Origin: Sphingomonas sp. GC_Shp_5
Lineage (GTDB): Bacteria > Pseudomonadota > Alphaproteobacteria > Sphingomonadales > Sphingomonadaceae
Direction of reading: 5' to 3'
DNA: 64,000 bases
Assembly: GCF_026540855.1 (NCBI RefSeq)
Contig: NZ_JALNUP010000020.1
Coordinates: forward strand, 1 to 64,000
This document shows, piece by piece, positions 31,646 to 42,802 of the stretch. The notes beneath the pieces were generated by a model that saw only the letters and a list, made by a program, of their open reading frames with translations, did not search any database and was not told the origin of the DNA. Numbering within the stretch: position 1 is the first letter of the stretch; each line of letters starts with the position of its first letter. The translations under genes and the position numbers were made by a program.

Positions 31646-32976
31646 CGCTCTCGGGTGCGCATCAGCGGCATGCCCGCGACCAGCGCCAGCGATGCGCCGG
31701 CGCCGGCGACACCGGCGTGGAGCAGCCAGAAATCCGGTGTTGCCATCCGATCGACATACATGCCGCTGAAGCCCGCCCACAGGTTCGCGACGAAGCCGTG
31801 AAGGTAGAATAACCCCATCCACAGGCCAAGCTGCCGGCGCGGGGCGACGCCGGCGATCAGGCTAAGGCCGGCGGGCCAGATCAGCACGATCGCGGCGTCG
31901 ACCAGCAGCAGATAGCTGAGCGCCCATGGTAGCGGCAGCGGCGATGATCCAGCGGTGGCGCTGCCGACCGCCAGCACCAGATAGCCGGCTGCACACAGCA
32001 TTCCACCCAGCGTGATCTGCGTCATCGGCCTGAGCACCATGCCGCGGCGCTCGAGCGCCTGCGTCGCCCATTGGGATATTGCGATCAGCGACAGCGTCAT
32101 CACTCCGTCGAGCGACAGGAACCAGCCGACCGGCATCGTCCATCCGGCGAGCTGCAGGTCGACCCTGGTGCGCGCCCATATCAGGAAGACGTTGCCGAGC
32201 TGCTCATAGGCGGCGAAGCATAGATAGACGGCGGTCAGCGCGACGACGAGAACGGTGGTGCTGGCGGCTGGGCTGTCCGGGAGATCGACACTTGGCAGGC
32301 CTGCAGCCGGCCCGGGAGTGGCGTCCTCGGTATCGCCCAGCCTGTAGATCGTCAGCCCCGCAGCGACCGCAGCCGCGGCGGCGGCGATCGCGCTGATCGG
32401 GCCGACGAGCGTCGCCAGCACGCCGCACGCCAGCGGGCCGCCGATCACGCCGGCGTTGAGAAAGCCGAGGTAGATCGTATAGCCCCGGCGGCGCTGCGCC
32501 TCGTCATGGAACAGCAGCCCTAGCTGGGCGGAGAGATTGCCCTTGAGCACCCCCGTGCCGACCGCGAAGGGGATCAGCCCGATGAGGAAGCTGCGATCGC
32601 TCAGCATCATCGCCAAGCCGAGCAACATGCCGATCGCGCCGCCCGTCACCAGCGCCCGGCGGTCGCCGATGCGGTCGCCGATCCAGCCGCCGGCCGGGAT
32701 GGCAAGATAGATCAGCGCATTGGCATAGCCGTAGAGCTGCGAGGCCAGCGCCGCGCGCGAGATCGAGCCGAACATCGCTGCGCTGGCATCGCGCAAGGCC
32801 GTCGCACCGATCACCTGCGTAAGATCGCTCGCCAGCACCCGATCGACCAGGCTGAGCACCAGCAGCGATTTGACGCCATACATGGCGAAGCGCTCCCAGA
32901 ATTCCATGCCGGCAAGCGCCAGAAACCGCCGATCCACTATCTTGACGCCTGCTACCGCGCCGTCCCTCGATGCCAT
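31621..32976 (-). CDS. POT/PTR-family proton-coupled peptide transporter
   Basis: The 451-residue protein has about 12 to 14 membrane segments. The first shows the POT motif ExxERF in GMEFWERFAMYG, where the Glu and Arg couple protons to transport. Later GGWIGDRIGDRRALV and GVLKGNLSAQLGLLF match the conserved loops of the family. Such transporters import di- and tripeptides. Its end overlaps the end of the DeoR gene by 25 bases, the two being convergent. Some family members lack peptide specificity; this one cannot be assigned further. Confidence 0.85.
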   Translation of the reverse strand: MASRDGAVAGVKIVDRRFLALAGMEFWERFAMYGVKSLLVLSLVDRVLASDLTQVIGATALRDASAAMFGSISRAALASQLYGYANALIYLAIPAGGWIGDRIGDRRALVTGGAIGMLLGLAMMLSDRSFLIGLIPFAVGTGVLKGNLSAQLGLLFHDEAQRRRGYTIYLGFLNAGVIGGPLACGVLATLVGPISAIAAAAAAVAAGLTIYRLGDTEDATPGPAAGLPSVDLPDSPAASTTVLVVALTAVYLCFAAYEQLGNVFLIWARTRVDLQLAGWTMPVGWFLSLDGVMTLSLIAISQWATQALERRGMVLRPMTQITLGGMLCAAGYLVLAVGSATAGSSPLPLPWALSYLLLVDAAIVLIWPAGLSLIAGVAPRRQLGLWMGLFYLHGFVANLWAGFSGMYVDRMATPDFWLLHAGVAGAGASLALVAGMPLMRTRERQAITTLA

Positions 32977-33048
32977 GTCGCCCGTCCCCGCTGAGCGGGG
33001 CCTGTAGGCACGCTCGGCAACAAGTTGATGACAGTGGCTATGAGGCGG

Positions 33049-35118
33049 TCAGGCGGGGTGGGGAAAAGCCGGGGCGGGTTCGCTGACGGCCGGCCGGCCG
33101 GTCTCGACATGACCGGCAAGGCGGATCTGCACCGCACCCGGCGCGCTCAGCAGCCAATCGTACCAGCCGTGGTCCGCCGCCATCACCGGGCGCTGCGTCT
33201 CGGCGCCCGCGACGAGCGTCAACTGCTCGCGGGTGCCGCGATGGGCGCAATGCATCTCCAGCGCGGCCGCTCGATCGCCGCGATTGGCGAGGTGCAGCGT
33301 GCCCGCCGTGCCATCCTCGCGCCACGCCACCGCGGCTTCGATGCTGGGCACGCCGCCGCCGCCGCGGAAGTCGCGGTAGAAGCCGTTGGGGCCACGCACC
33401 ACGATTGCGTGGGGCCGGTCGCGCGGGAACAGCCAGGCTTCCTCCAGCCGCGATTGGGCGGCGACGGTGAAATAGCGCCAGTCGGGAAACGCCACTTCAT
33501 CCTGCACGCCGAGCACGATCCCGACCGGGCCATCGTTGACGAAGCGCAAGCTCAGGCCAGCGTCCGACCAGCGCGGCTCGACCGCGAAGCGATAAAGCAG
33601 CGGCCGCGCCGGGCGGGTACCGGGCTCCTGGGCGGGCACGCCGATGCTCTTGGCGATCGGCGGTGGCGGTGCGCTGGCGCACAGCTGCTCGGTCTCGGCG
33701 ATATAGCCAGCGACCGACGGCAAGGAGGCCGCCCAGCTTGTGTCGAGCCGCGCCTTCGGCGGCACCGCAAAATCAAACATCGAGGTGAGATCGCCGCACA
33801 CCGAGCGTCGCCACGGCGAGATGTTAGGCTCCATCACGCCGAAGCGTTTCTCGAGGAAGCGGATCACCGACGTGTGGTCGAACAGCTGGGAATTGACCCA
33901 GCCGCCCCGCGTCCACGGCGAAATCACCATCATCGGCACGCGCGGGCCAAGGCCGACGGGCTCGCCCTCATAGGTTTCGCTGCGCACGTCGACGTTGCTG
34001 GCGCCATAGCGCGGCGCGATCCCCGGTACGGGGGCGGGGACATGATCGAAGAAGCCGTCATTCTCGTCATAGTTGAGAATGAACGCGGTCTTCGCCCACA
34101 CTTTGGGATGCGCCGCGAGCGCGGCGACGAGGCTGCTAATCAGCACCTCGCCGAACGGAACCGGCGCGTCGGGATGCTCGCTCATCGCCATCGGCGGCAC
34201 GATCCACGACACCGACGGCAGCCGATCCGCGGCGACGTCGGCCGCGAACGCCGCGATGAGATGGCGCGCCTGGGTCTTTCCAGGATCCGCGGGCGCCACC
34301 CCGCCGATCCAATCGACATAGGCCCGGCCGCGGCGGTAGCGCGACGAGGCGGGGTCAAGCTTGCGGAATTCCTTGAAATAGCCGAGCGGATTGTCGGAAT
34401 AATTGTCGAGTTCCTGGTACAGTTTCCAGCTGATCCCGGCCTCTTCCAGCCGCCCCGCATAAGTGCGCCACGGCAGCCCTTCGCTGCTATCGTCCTTTGC
34501 CATGTCGGCACCAGGATTGGCATCGGTGCCGCCGTTGGTGACGCAATAGACGCCCTCCTGGCCGACGCTGAGGCCGTTGGTGCCGGTGAAATGATAGAGG
34601 CGGTTGGGGCCGGTAGGGCCTTGCAGCGAGCAATGATAGCTGTCGCAGAGGGTGAACTGGTCGGCCAGCGCGTAATAGAAGGGGATATCGGCGCGGGTGA
34701 GATGCGCCATCGTCAGCGCGCCCTTCTGGTCCGCCCACACGTCCCAGTTTCGCCAGCGCGCCTGGCTGTCCTTCCAGCTGTGATCGAGCCCGGTGAAGCA
34801 GCGCGCGTTGCTGCTGGTGTAATCGAGCCGGAACGGCCAGGCGATCTGCCCGCCGTCGCGATCGGCGCGGCGCTGCGCCCACACCGGCTTGCCGCCCGGT
34901 AAGGTGACGGGTCGCGGATCGGCAAAACCGCGCACCCCACGCAGGCATCCGAAATAATGGTCGAACGAGCGGTTCTCTTGCATCAGGATGACGACATGCT
35001 CGATATCGTCGATCCCGCCCCGTGCGGTCAGCCGCTGCAGCGCGCGCGCCGGTGCGCCCCCGGCCGCGGCCGCCCCGGAAGCGCTGCGAAGAAAGGTTCT
35101 GCGGTCGATCGGCACCAT
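33049..35118 (-). CDS. Phospholipase C, Tat-exported (phosphocholine-specific type)
   Basis: I start at the ATG at 35118, which gives a twin-arginine signal (IDRRTFLRSASG) and 689 residues. The catalytic domain has HVVILMQENRSFDHYFG, with the nucleophilic region, then FILNYDENDGFFDHVPAP and RVPMMVISPWTRGGWV. Two C-terminal beta domains close the protein, as in the acid-phosphatase-superfamily phospholipase C enzymes (PlcN/PlcH). They hydrolyse phosphatidylcholine or sphingomyelin to release phosphocholine. The leader implies export to the periplasm or beyond. Substrate choice is inferred from the family. Confidence 0.92.
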   Translation of the reverse strand: MVPIDRRTFLRSASGAAAAGGAPARALQRLTARGGIDDIEHVVILMQENRSFDHYFGCLRGVRGFADPRPVTLPGGKPVWAQRRADRDGGQIAWPFRLDYTSSNARCFTGLDHSWKDSQARWRNWDVWADQKGALTMAHLTRADIPFYYALADQFTLCDSYHCSLQGPTGPNRLYHFTGTNGLSVGQEGVYCVTNGGTDANPGADMAKDDSSEGLPWRTYAGRLEEAGISWKLYQELDNYSDNPLGYFKEFRKLDPASSRYRRGRAYVDWIGGVAPADPGKTQARHLIAAFAADVAADRLPSVSWIVPPMAMSEHPDAPVPFGEVLISSLVAALAAHPKVWAKTAFILNYDENDGFFDHVPAPVPGIAPRYGASNVDVRSETYEGEPVGLGPRVPMMVISPWTRGGWVNSQLFDHTSVIRFLEKRFGVMEPNISPWRRSVCGDLTSMFDFAVPPKARLDTSWAASLPSVAGYIAETEQLCASAPPPPIAKSIGVPAQEPGTRPARPLLYRFAVEPRWSDAGLSLRFVNDGPVGIVLGVQDEVAFPDWRYFTVAAQSRLEEAWLFPRDRPHAIVVRGPNGFYRDFRGGGGVPSIEAAVAWREDGTAGTLHLANRGDRAAALEMHCAHRGTREQLTLVAGAETQRPVMAADHGWYDWLLSAPGAVQIRLAGHVETGRPAVSEPAPAFPHPA

Positions 35119-35305
35119 GGTCTCCTCGCCGCAGCGCGGCATGCTCGACTGAAGCTCTAGCTAAGTGATGTGCAAGGGATGTGACGAAAACCGCATGTGC
35201 GCAAATTCTGCTCGATCCAGTCACTTTACCGGCATCTTTGCTAGTGCCGTGGGCGCTTGCGCGTTTAAACCGAGGCACCAAGCCAAAGGTTGATAAGCGT
35301 TCGTT

Positions 35306-37387
<2,082 letters not shown>

Positions 37388-37468
37388 GGTACCCCGTCTA
37401 GCGGGCTCTCAAGCTGGTGGCGAGATGATGCGGCGGGGTCAGGTTGCGCCAACATCAAGTTTTGGAAG

Positions 37469-37544
37469 TGGTGCCCGGGGACGGGGTCGAACCGCCGACA
37501 CTGCGATTTTCAGTCGCATGCTCTACCAACTGAGCTACCCGGGC
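37469..37544 (-). tRNA. tRNA-Phe (anticodon GAA)
   Basis: The complement gives a 76-base tRNA starting GCCCGGG and ending CCCGGGCACCA. The anticodon loop is CTGAAAA (anticodon GAA) and the T arm is GGCGG-TTCGACC-CCGTC. The acceptor stem pairs completely and CCA is encoded. It lies next to yacG on the same strand. Confidence 0.97.
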
Positions 37545-37572
37545 TTGCCGAACCGCGTTCGGAGGTGCGCCT

Positions 37573-37746
37573 TTAGGCGGCGCCATCGCGCCTGTCTAGC
37601 CCGTCTTCGTCGATCGCCGGCCCGGGGATACGATAACCCTCGCCGAGCCACTGCAGCAGGTCGCGGTCGCGGCAGCCGCGCGAGCAGAAGGGCGTGTGTT
37701 CGGCGGTCGCCGGCTTGTCGCAGAGGGGGCAGGGCTTGGTGGTCAT
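37573..37746 (-). CDS. yacG: DNA gyrase inhibitor YacG
   Basis: A 57-residue protein that starts MTTKPCPLCDKPATAEHTPF and has four cysteines in the zinc pattern CPLC and FCSRGC. RDRDLLQWLGEGYRIPG follows, which matches YacG (DUF329). YacG binds gyrase and blocks DNA binding. Its start overlaps the stop of the RNase E/G-like gene by four bases, so both are probably translated together. The size is normal for the family. Confidence 0.92.
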   Translation of the reverse strand: MTTKPCPLCDKPATAEHTPFCSRGCRDRDLLQWLGEGYRIPGPAIDEDGLDRRDGAA

Positions 37747-38690
37747 GCGCTTTCCAATAGGGGAGCAACGCCAGTGCGGCGGGCGAGTGCCGCAAGCCAG
37801 GCGGGGCGGGCGTGCAGATAGGCGTAGACCGGCGCCGCTAGGCGGTGCTGGCGCGGCGCACCTACCGGGACCCGCTCCATCGTCCGCAGCGCGGCGCGTG
37901 CGGCGGCGCCGACCGGATCGGCGCGGAGCCCTTCGGGCAGCGACGCGCGGGGACGGGGACGGACGATCTGGAGGAAGCCGAAGCCGTTCACCGCGGTGCG
38001 CTCGAACGGCATTGGCAGATGCGTGTCGATCATGTCGGCGACCGCCAGGCGTGGCGCCTTGCCCGCAAGCGTCGGAAAATCGATCCCGATCGAGCCACCA
38101 ACGGCGTGGCGACGGATCGCTTCGGCAACGGCGCGTGCCGCGGCGAGCGCGAGTGATTCGAGGGGCGGCGGGCCATCGACGTCGAACAAGGTCATCGCCG
38201 GCGTCGGGCTCATCCGCAGGCTGCCGAGCGGGAAGGCGATCTCCCCCGACGTTGCCTCGTCGAGCAGCTCGGACCAGCCCGCCGCTTCCAGCGCATCGGG
38301 CTGGTGGGCGAGCACGTGGCGCACGGGGTGGCCGGACGCGGTGAGGCGCGCGAGCAGATCTGGGCCGTCGGCCGGCGGCGTCGCGGGATCGACGGCCACC
38401 GCGCGGGGTGGCTTGGCGCGGCCGGCTTCGGGAAGCGCCTCGCGAACGATCTCGACGGTGAGGGTGGCGCCCTGGGTGATCCCCGCCGGCACGCGCGGCA
38501 GCAGCAGCTCGGTGCCGCCAAGGTCGAGCCGCCCCGATCGTCCGGGCAACACCTCGACCAGCTTGGCCCGGGCGACGGTGCCGAGCCGCAAGGCGCCGTC
38601 GAGCTCGATCGCCGCCTCGATGATGCGATCATCGTCGACCAGCGCGGCACGGGATTCTCCGATCCCCGCCTCGTACAGCCACTCAGGCAA
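37743..38690 (-). CDS. Short RNase E/G-family protein
   Basis: The 315-residue protein lacks an N-terminal S1 insertion of normal length and the C-terminal scaffold. It keeps the catalytic-type core: MTLFDVDGPPPLE with the two Asp of the magnesium site, GSIGIDFPTLAGKAPRLAV and HLPMPFERTAVNGFGFLQIV. Sphingomonads carry such compact relatives in this position, from memory. It would process or decay RNA, but the reduced size makes the exact role uncertain. It sits in an operon-like run maf, this gene, yacG. Confidence 0.8.
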   Translation of the reverse strand: MPEWLYEAGIGESRAALVDDDRIIEAAIELDGALRLGTVARAKLVEVLPGRSGRLDLGGTELLLPRVPAGITQGATLTVEIVREALPEAGRAKPPRAVAVDPATPPADGPDLLARLTASGHPVRHVLAHQPDALEAAGWSELLDEATSGEIAFPLGSLRMSPTPAMTLFDVDGPPPLESLALAAARAVAEAIRRHAVGGSIGIDFPTLAGKAPRLAVADMIDTHLPMPFERTAVNGFGFLQIVRPRPRASLPEGLRADPVGAAARAALRTMERVPVGAPRQHRLAAPVYAYLHARPAWLAALARRTGVAPLLESA

Positions 38691-39279
38691 GCGGCAGCCC
38701 GGCAGCCTTGAGCAGCGCGCGCGTCTCGAACAGCGGCAGGCCGATCACGCCGGAATGGCTGCCATGGAGGAAGCGCACGAACGCCTCGGCGCGCCCCTGA
38801 ATGGCGTAACCCCCGGCCTTGCCAAGACCTTCGCCGCTGGCGACATAGGCGTCAATCTCGGCCTCGGCGAGCGGCTTGAAGGCGACCACGGTGTCGGCGA
38901 GCCGGGTGCGAGCCTTGCCGGCTGCATCGACCACGCACACCGCCGACAGCGCATGATGGCGCCGCCCGGAGAGCGCGCGGAGCAGGTCGCGTTGGATGTC
39001 CTCGGTCAGCGCCGGCGGCAGGATACGGCGGCCGAGCGCGATCGTGGTGTCCCCGGCGATGACGATCTCATGCGCGCCACGCTCCACCGCAGCGGCCTTC
39101 TCCACCGCCAGTCGCAGCGCGTAAACGCGGGGCAGTTCGCGAGGACGGGGATCTTCGTCGATGTCAGGCGCGGCGATGCGCGCCGGCTCCACGCCGAGGC
39201 GCGCGAGCAGGTCCCGGCGGCGCGGCGAGGTCGAGGCCAGCACCAGCGTGGCGGAGGGATCATCGGTCACGAGCAACAA
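38683..39279 (-). CDS. maf: Maf-family nucleoside triphosphate pyrophosphatase
   Basis: The 198-residue protein has the Maf signature LASTSPRRRDLLARLG near residue 13, the acidic AGDTTIALGRRILPPAL in the middle and GKAGGYAIQGRAEAFV near residue 153. Maf proteins hydrolyse dTTP, UTP or modified nucleotides to monophosphate and diphosphate, and are linked to septum formation. The drawn start is a TTG; a GTG four codons later would also do. It overlaps the RNase E/G-like gene by eight bases. Confidence 0.92.
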   Translation of the reverse strand: MLLVTDDPSATLVLASTSPRRRDLLARLGVEPARIAAPDIDEDPRPRELPRVYALRLAVEKAAAVERGAHEIVIAGDTTIALGRRILPPALTEDIQRDLLRALSGRRHHALSAVCVVDAAGKARTRLADTVVAFKPLAEAEIDAYVASGEGLGKAGGYAIQGRAEAFVRFLHGSHSGVIGLPLFETRALLKAAGLPLA

Positions 39280-39313
39280 TCCGCGTCAGACCGGATTATC
39301 GGATCGGGCGTGA

Positions 39314-39559
39314 TCAGGACGGTCCGGGACCGCCGCGACCGGGCATGAAGCGGTAGGTGATCCGCCCCTTGGTCAGGTCGTAGGGGGTGAGCTCGACCAG
39401 CACCTCGTCGCCGACCAGCACGCGGATGCGGTTCTTGCGCATCTTGCCGGCGGTATGACCAAGAATTTCATGGTCGTTTTCGAGCTGGACGCGGAACATC
39501 GCGTTGGGGAGAAGCTCCACCACACGCCCACGCATTTCGAGCAGTTCTTCCTTGGCCAA
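39314..39559 (-). CDS. infA: Translation initiation factor IF-1, TTG start
   Basis: The 81-residue protein is a single S1/OB fold: [40 protein letters not shown] and [19 protein letters not shown] match IF-1 throughout. It fills the A site during initiation. The start codon is TTG with GAGG nine bases upstream. The order infA, maf, RNase E/G, yacG on one strand suggests a shared transcript. Confidence 0.97.
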   Translation of the reverse strand: MAKEELLEMRGRVVELLPNAMFRVQLENDHEILGHTAGKMRKNRIRVLVGDEVLVELTPYDLTKGRITYRFMPGRGGPGPS

Positions 39560-39786
39560 ACAAAACCTCTTTTCGGATGTACGAAATCGGCGCGGGCCTT
39601 AGCGGACAAGGCCGCAAAAGGGAAGTCGCGCGCGGATTTCACCAGCAAGATGGGGAGTAGGATGCGCCGCCACAACCGCCGCGGCCACGATCCTTACCAG
39701 AATCGTCGGCCCGGCCGCTGCCACGGTGCGCCCGGCCGTAGCACAAGCGGGTCGGCAGCGGTGCAGAAGATCGCTAGGGCGCACCG

Positions 39787-40905
39787 ATGCCGCTGATGCC
39801 TCACCTTGCCGATCTGGCCGAGCTCGCCGCGCGCGACCGGCGCCGTGCGTTGATGCCACGGGCCGGGATCGACTTCTCCTCCAACGATTATCTCGGCCTT
39901 GCCGGTTCGGCGCGGCTGCGCGACGCCGTCGCCGCGGCACTGGCGCGCGGCGTGCCGGTCGGCTCGGGCGGATCGCGGTTGCTGCGCGGCAACGACGACG
40001 AGCATGAGGCGCTGGAGGCGGAGGCGGCGGCCTTTTTCGGCAGCGAGGCGGCGCTGTTCTTCGCCAGTGGTTATGCCGCCAACACCGCGCTGTTCGCCAC
40101 CCTGCCCCAGCGCGGCGACCTGGTGGTGTATGACGCCCTGATCCATGCCAGTGCGCACGAAGGCATGCGGCTGGGGCGGGCTAGCTGTGTCGCCGCGGCC
40201 CACAACGATGCCGACGCGGTGGCCGATGCGATCCGCGACTGGCGCAGGGCGGGGGGCACCGGCACGCCGTGGATCGCGGTCGAGAGCCTGTACAGCATGG
40301 ATGGCGATCGCGCGCCGCTGGCCGATCTTCTCGCGGTCGCCGATGCGCATGACGGCATGCTGCTGATCGACGAGGCGCACGCCACCGGCGTGTTCGGCCC
40401 GGACGGGCGAGGTTTCGCCGCCGGGCTCGACGGCGGCGCCAACGTGATCAGCCTCCGCACCTGCGGCAAGGCGCTAGGCGCGGAAGGTGCGCTGCTGTGT
40501 GGCCCGGCAGCGATGCGCGAGTTCCTGATCAACCGCGGGCGTGGCTTCATCTTCTCGACCGCGCCATCGCCGCTGATGGCGAGCGCGGTGCGGGAAGCCT
40601 TGCGCATCCTGGCCGAGGAGCCGGAGCGGCGTGCGCGACTGGCCGGGCTGGTCACCTATGCCGAACAGGCGCTGAGCCGCTGCGGGGTGAGCGCCAGCGG
40701 GTCGCAGATCCTGCCGCTGGTACTGGGCGACGATTCCGCGACGATGCGGGCGGCGGCGGCGGTGCAAGCGGCGGGCTTCGACGTGCGCGGCATCCGGCCG
40801 CCGACGGTGCCGGCCGGCACCTCCCGGCTGCGGATTTCCCTTACCCTCAACATCGGCGAGGCGGAGATCGATGCGCTCGCCACCATTCTGGAGCGCGTGG
40901 TGTGA
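39787..40905 (+). CDS. bioF: 8-amino-7-oxononanoate synthase
   Basis: The 372-residue protein carries the oxoamine synthase pattern: IDFSSNDYLGLAG near residue 26, VGSGGSRLLRGNDDEHEALE, LIDEAHATGVFG, and the pyridoxal-phosphate lysine in LRTCGKALGAEGALL. It joins pimeloyl-ACP or pimeloyl-CoA with L-alanine, the first step of the biotin ring. Its TGA overlaps the GTG start of bioD. bioB and bioC are not in the window. Confidence 0.96.
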   Translation: MPLMPHLADLAELAARDRRRALMPRAGIDFSSNDYLGLAGSARLRDAVAAALARGVPVGSGGSRLLRGNDDEHEALEAEAAAFFGSEAALFFASGYAANTALFATLPQRGDLVVYDALIHASAHEGMRLGRASCVAAAHNDADAVADAIRDWRRAGGTGTPWIAVESLYSMDGDRAPLADLLAVADAHDGMLLIDEAHATGVFGPDGRGFAAGLDGGANVISLRTCGKALGAEGALLCGPAAMREFLINRGRGFIFSTAPSPLMASAVREALRILAEEPERRARLAGLVTYAEQALSRCGVSASGSQILPLVLGDDSATMRAAAAVQAAGFDVRGIRPPTVPAGTSRLRISLTLNIGEAEIDALATILERVV

Positions 40906-41522
40906 GCAATATCGTCGTCACCGGCACCGATACCGACATCGGCAAGACGGTATTCGCCGCCGCGCTGACCGTCGCGCTCGGCGCCTGTTACTGGAAGCCG
41001 ATCCAGGCGGGCACTGACGACGGCGGCGACGCTGCGGGGGTGGAGCGGCTGGGCGTGCCCCGCTCGCGGATCATTCCCGAGGCCTATCGCCTGCGCACCC
41101 CTTGCTCGCCGCACCGGGCCGCGGCGATCGACGGCATCGTCATCGATCCTGCGCGGCTGGCGCTGCCCGCCGTCGACGGACCGCTGGTGGTGGAGGGTGC
41201 TGGCGGCGCGCTGGTGCCGGTGACGCCAGACCTGCTGTTCGCCGACCTGTTCGCCCGCTGGCAGCAGCCAGTGGTGCTGGTGGCGCGGACCGGCCTCGGC
41301 ACGATCAACCACAGCCTGCTGTCGATCGAAGCGCTGCGCCGGCGCGGCATTCCGCTGCTCGGCGTCGCCTTCGTCGGCGAGGGCGTGGAGGACAGCGAGG
41401 CGACTATCGCGCGGCTCGGCGGGGTGCGCCGTCTGGGGCGGTTGCCGATGCTCGATCCGCTCGATTCCACCACGCTGGCACGGGCGTTCGCGGCCGGCTT
41501 CGACGTAGAGGATTTCCGATGA
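40902..41522 (+). CDS. bioD: Dethiobiotin synthetase
   Basis: The GTG start at 40902 overlaps the bioF stop (GTGA). The 206-residue protein has the ATP-binding loop VVTGTDTDIGKTVFAAAL, the substrate motif CYWKPIQAG, and the acidic pocket LVVEGAGGALVPV. It makes dethiobiotin from 7,8-diaminononanoate, CO2 and ATP. The order bioF-bioD-bioA with four-base overlaps implies strict co-translation. Confidence 0.95.
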   Translation: MSNIVVTGTDTDIGKTVFAAALTVALGACYWKPIQAGTDDGGDAAGVERLGVPRSRIIPEAYRLRTPCSPHRAAAIDGIVIDPARLALPAVDGPLVVEGAGGALVPVTPDLLFADLFARWQQPVVLVARTGLGTINHSLLSIEALRRRGIPLLGVAFVGEGVEDSEATIARLGGVRRLGRLPMLDPLDSTTLARAFAAGFDVEDFR

Positions 41523-42769
41523 CCTCGCCGGTGTGGCATCCATTCACCCAGCACGGCCTGGGAGAGCCGATCCCGCTGGTGACCCGAGCCGAGGGCGCCA
41601 GCCTGTTCACGGCCGACGGCCGCCGGATCGTCGATGCGATCTCGTCTTGGTGGGTCACCACCCATGGCCACAACCATCCCCGCATCGTCGCCGCAATCCG
41701 CGACCAGGCCGAGCGGCTCGACCAGATCATCTTCGCCGGCTGGACCCATGAACCGGCCGAGGCGCTGGCGCGGGGGCTGACCGCGATCATGCCGCCCGCC
41801 TTGTCCCGGGTGTTCTTCTCCGATTCGGGATCGACCAGCGTCGAGGTCGCGCTGAAGATGGCGCTTGGCTATTGGCTGGCGCGCGATGAGCCGCGGCACC
41901 GCATCCTCGTCATGGAGCATAGCTATCATGGCGACACGATCGGCGCGATGTCGGTCGGCGCACGTGGCGTGTACAACCAGGCCTATGCGCCGCTGCTGTT
42001 CGATGTCGGCACCATCCCCTATCCCGCGGCGGGGCGGGAGCAGGACACGCTCGATGCGCTCGAGCGCGCCTGCGCTGCCGGACCGGCGGCGTTCATCGTC
42101 GAGCCGCTGGTGCTCGGCGCCGGTGGCATGCTGTTCTACCCGGCCTGGGTGCTCGCCGAGATGCGAGCGATCTGCGCGGCGGCGGGCGTGTTGTTCATCG
42201 CCGACGAGGTGATGACCGGCTGGGGGCGGACCGGCACGCTGCTCGCCTGCGAGCAGGCCGGCGTGGTGCCGGACATCCTCTGCCTCTCCAAGGGGCTGAC
42301 CGGCGGCGCGGTGCCGCTGGCGGTGACGATGGCGACCGAGCCGATCTTCGCGGCGCATTACAGCGACGACCGCGCCAGGATGTTCTTCCACTCGTCGAGC
42401 TACACCGCCAACCCCATCGCCTGCGCCGCCGCCACCGCCAATCTGGCGATCTGGCGCGACGAACCGGTGCTCGAGCGGGTCACCGACCTTGCCGGGTGCC
42501 AGGCGGCGGGGATCGCACGGCTTGCCAAGCTGCCCGGCGTGTCGGGCGCCCGCCGGCTCGGCACCATCGCCGCGCTCGAGATCGGCGGCGAGGAGGGGGC
42601 TTATCTGTCCGCGCTGGGCCCGCGGCTGCTCGCCTTCTTTCGCGAACGAGACCTGCTGCTGCGGCCGCTCGGCAACACGGTCTATGTGATGCCGCCCTAT
42701 TGCATCGACGCGGGCGATCTCGACCGGGTCTACGATGCCATCGGCGAGGCTTGCGAGGCCATGGCCTAG
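41519..42769 (+). CDS. bioA: Adenosylmethionine-8-amino-7-oxononanoate aminotransferase
   Basis: The 416-residue class III aminotransferase begins VWHPFTQHG, the BioA hallmark, with DAISSWWVTTHGHNHP, FFSDSGSTSVEVALKMAL, LFIADEVMTGWGRTG and the pyridoxal lysine in LCLSKGLTGGAVPLA. It moves an amino group from S-adenosylmethionine to make 7,8-diaminononanoate. The ATG overlaps bioD's stop (ATGA). A GC hairpin follows the stop. Confidence 0.96.
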   Translation: MTSPVWHPFTQHGLGEPIPLVTRAEGASLFTADGRRIVDAISSWWVTTHGHNHPRIVAAIRDQAERLDQIIFAGWTHEPAEALARGLTAIMPPALSRVFFSDSGSTSVEVALKMALGYWLARDEPRHRILVMEHSYHGDTIGAMSVGARGVYNQAYAPLLFDVGTIPYPAAGREQDTLDALERACAAGPAAFIVEPLVLGAGGMLFYPAWVLAEMRAICAAAGVLFIADEVMTGWGRTGTLLACEQAGVVPDILCLSKGLTGGAVPLAVTMATEPIFAAHYSDDRARMFFHSSSYTANPIACAAATANLAIWRDEPVLERVTDLAGCQAAGIARLAKLPGVSGARRLGTIAALEIGGEEGAYLSALGPRLLAFFRERDLLLRPLGNTVYVMPPYCIDAGDLDRVYDAIGEACEAMA

Positions 42770-42775
42770 CCGTGT

Positions 42776-42795
42776 CCCCCGGCCTCAGCCGGGGG
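42776..42795. terminator. Hairpin between convergent bioA and hppA
   Basis: CCCCCGGC pairs with GCCGGGGG around CTCA. No strong T-run on either side, but its place between converging genes supports a two-way end. Confidence 0.6.
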
Positions 42796-42802
42796 AGAGC
42801 CG

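Noticed and set aside
33025..34902. Very long plus-strand frame (625 codons) antisense to the phospholipase C gene
   Set aside because: It is a codon-bias shadow of the minus-strand gene; the phospholipase C has clear motifs and a Tat leader.
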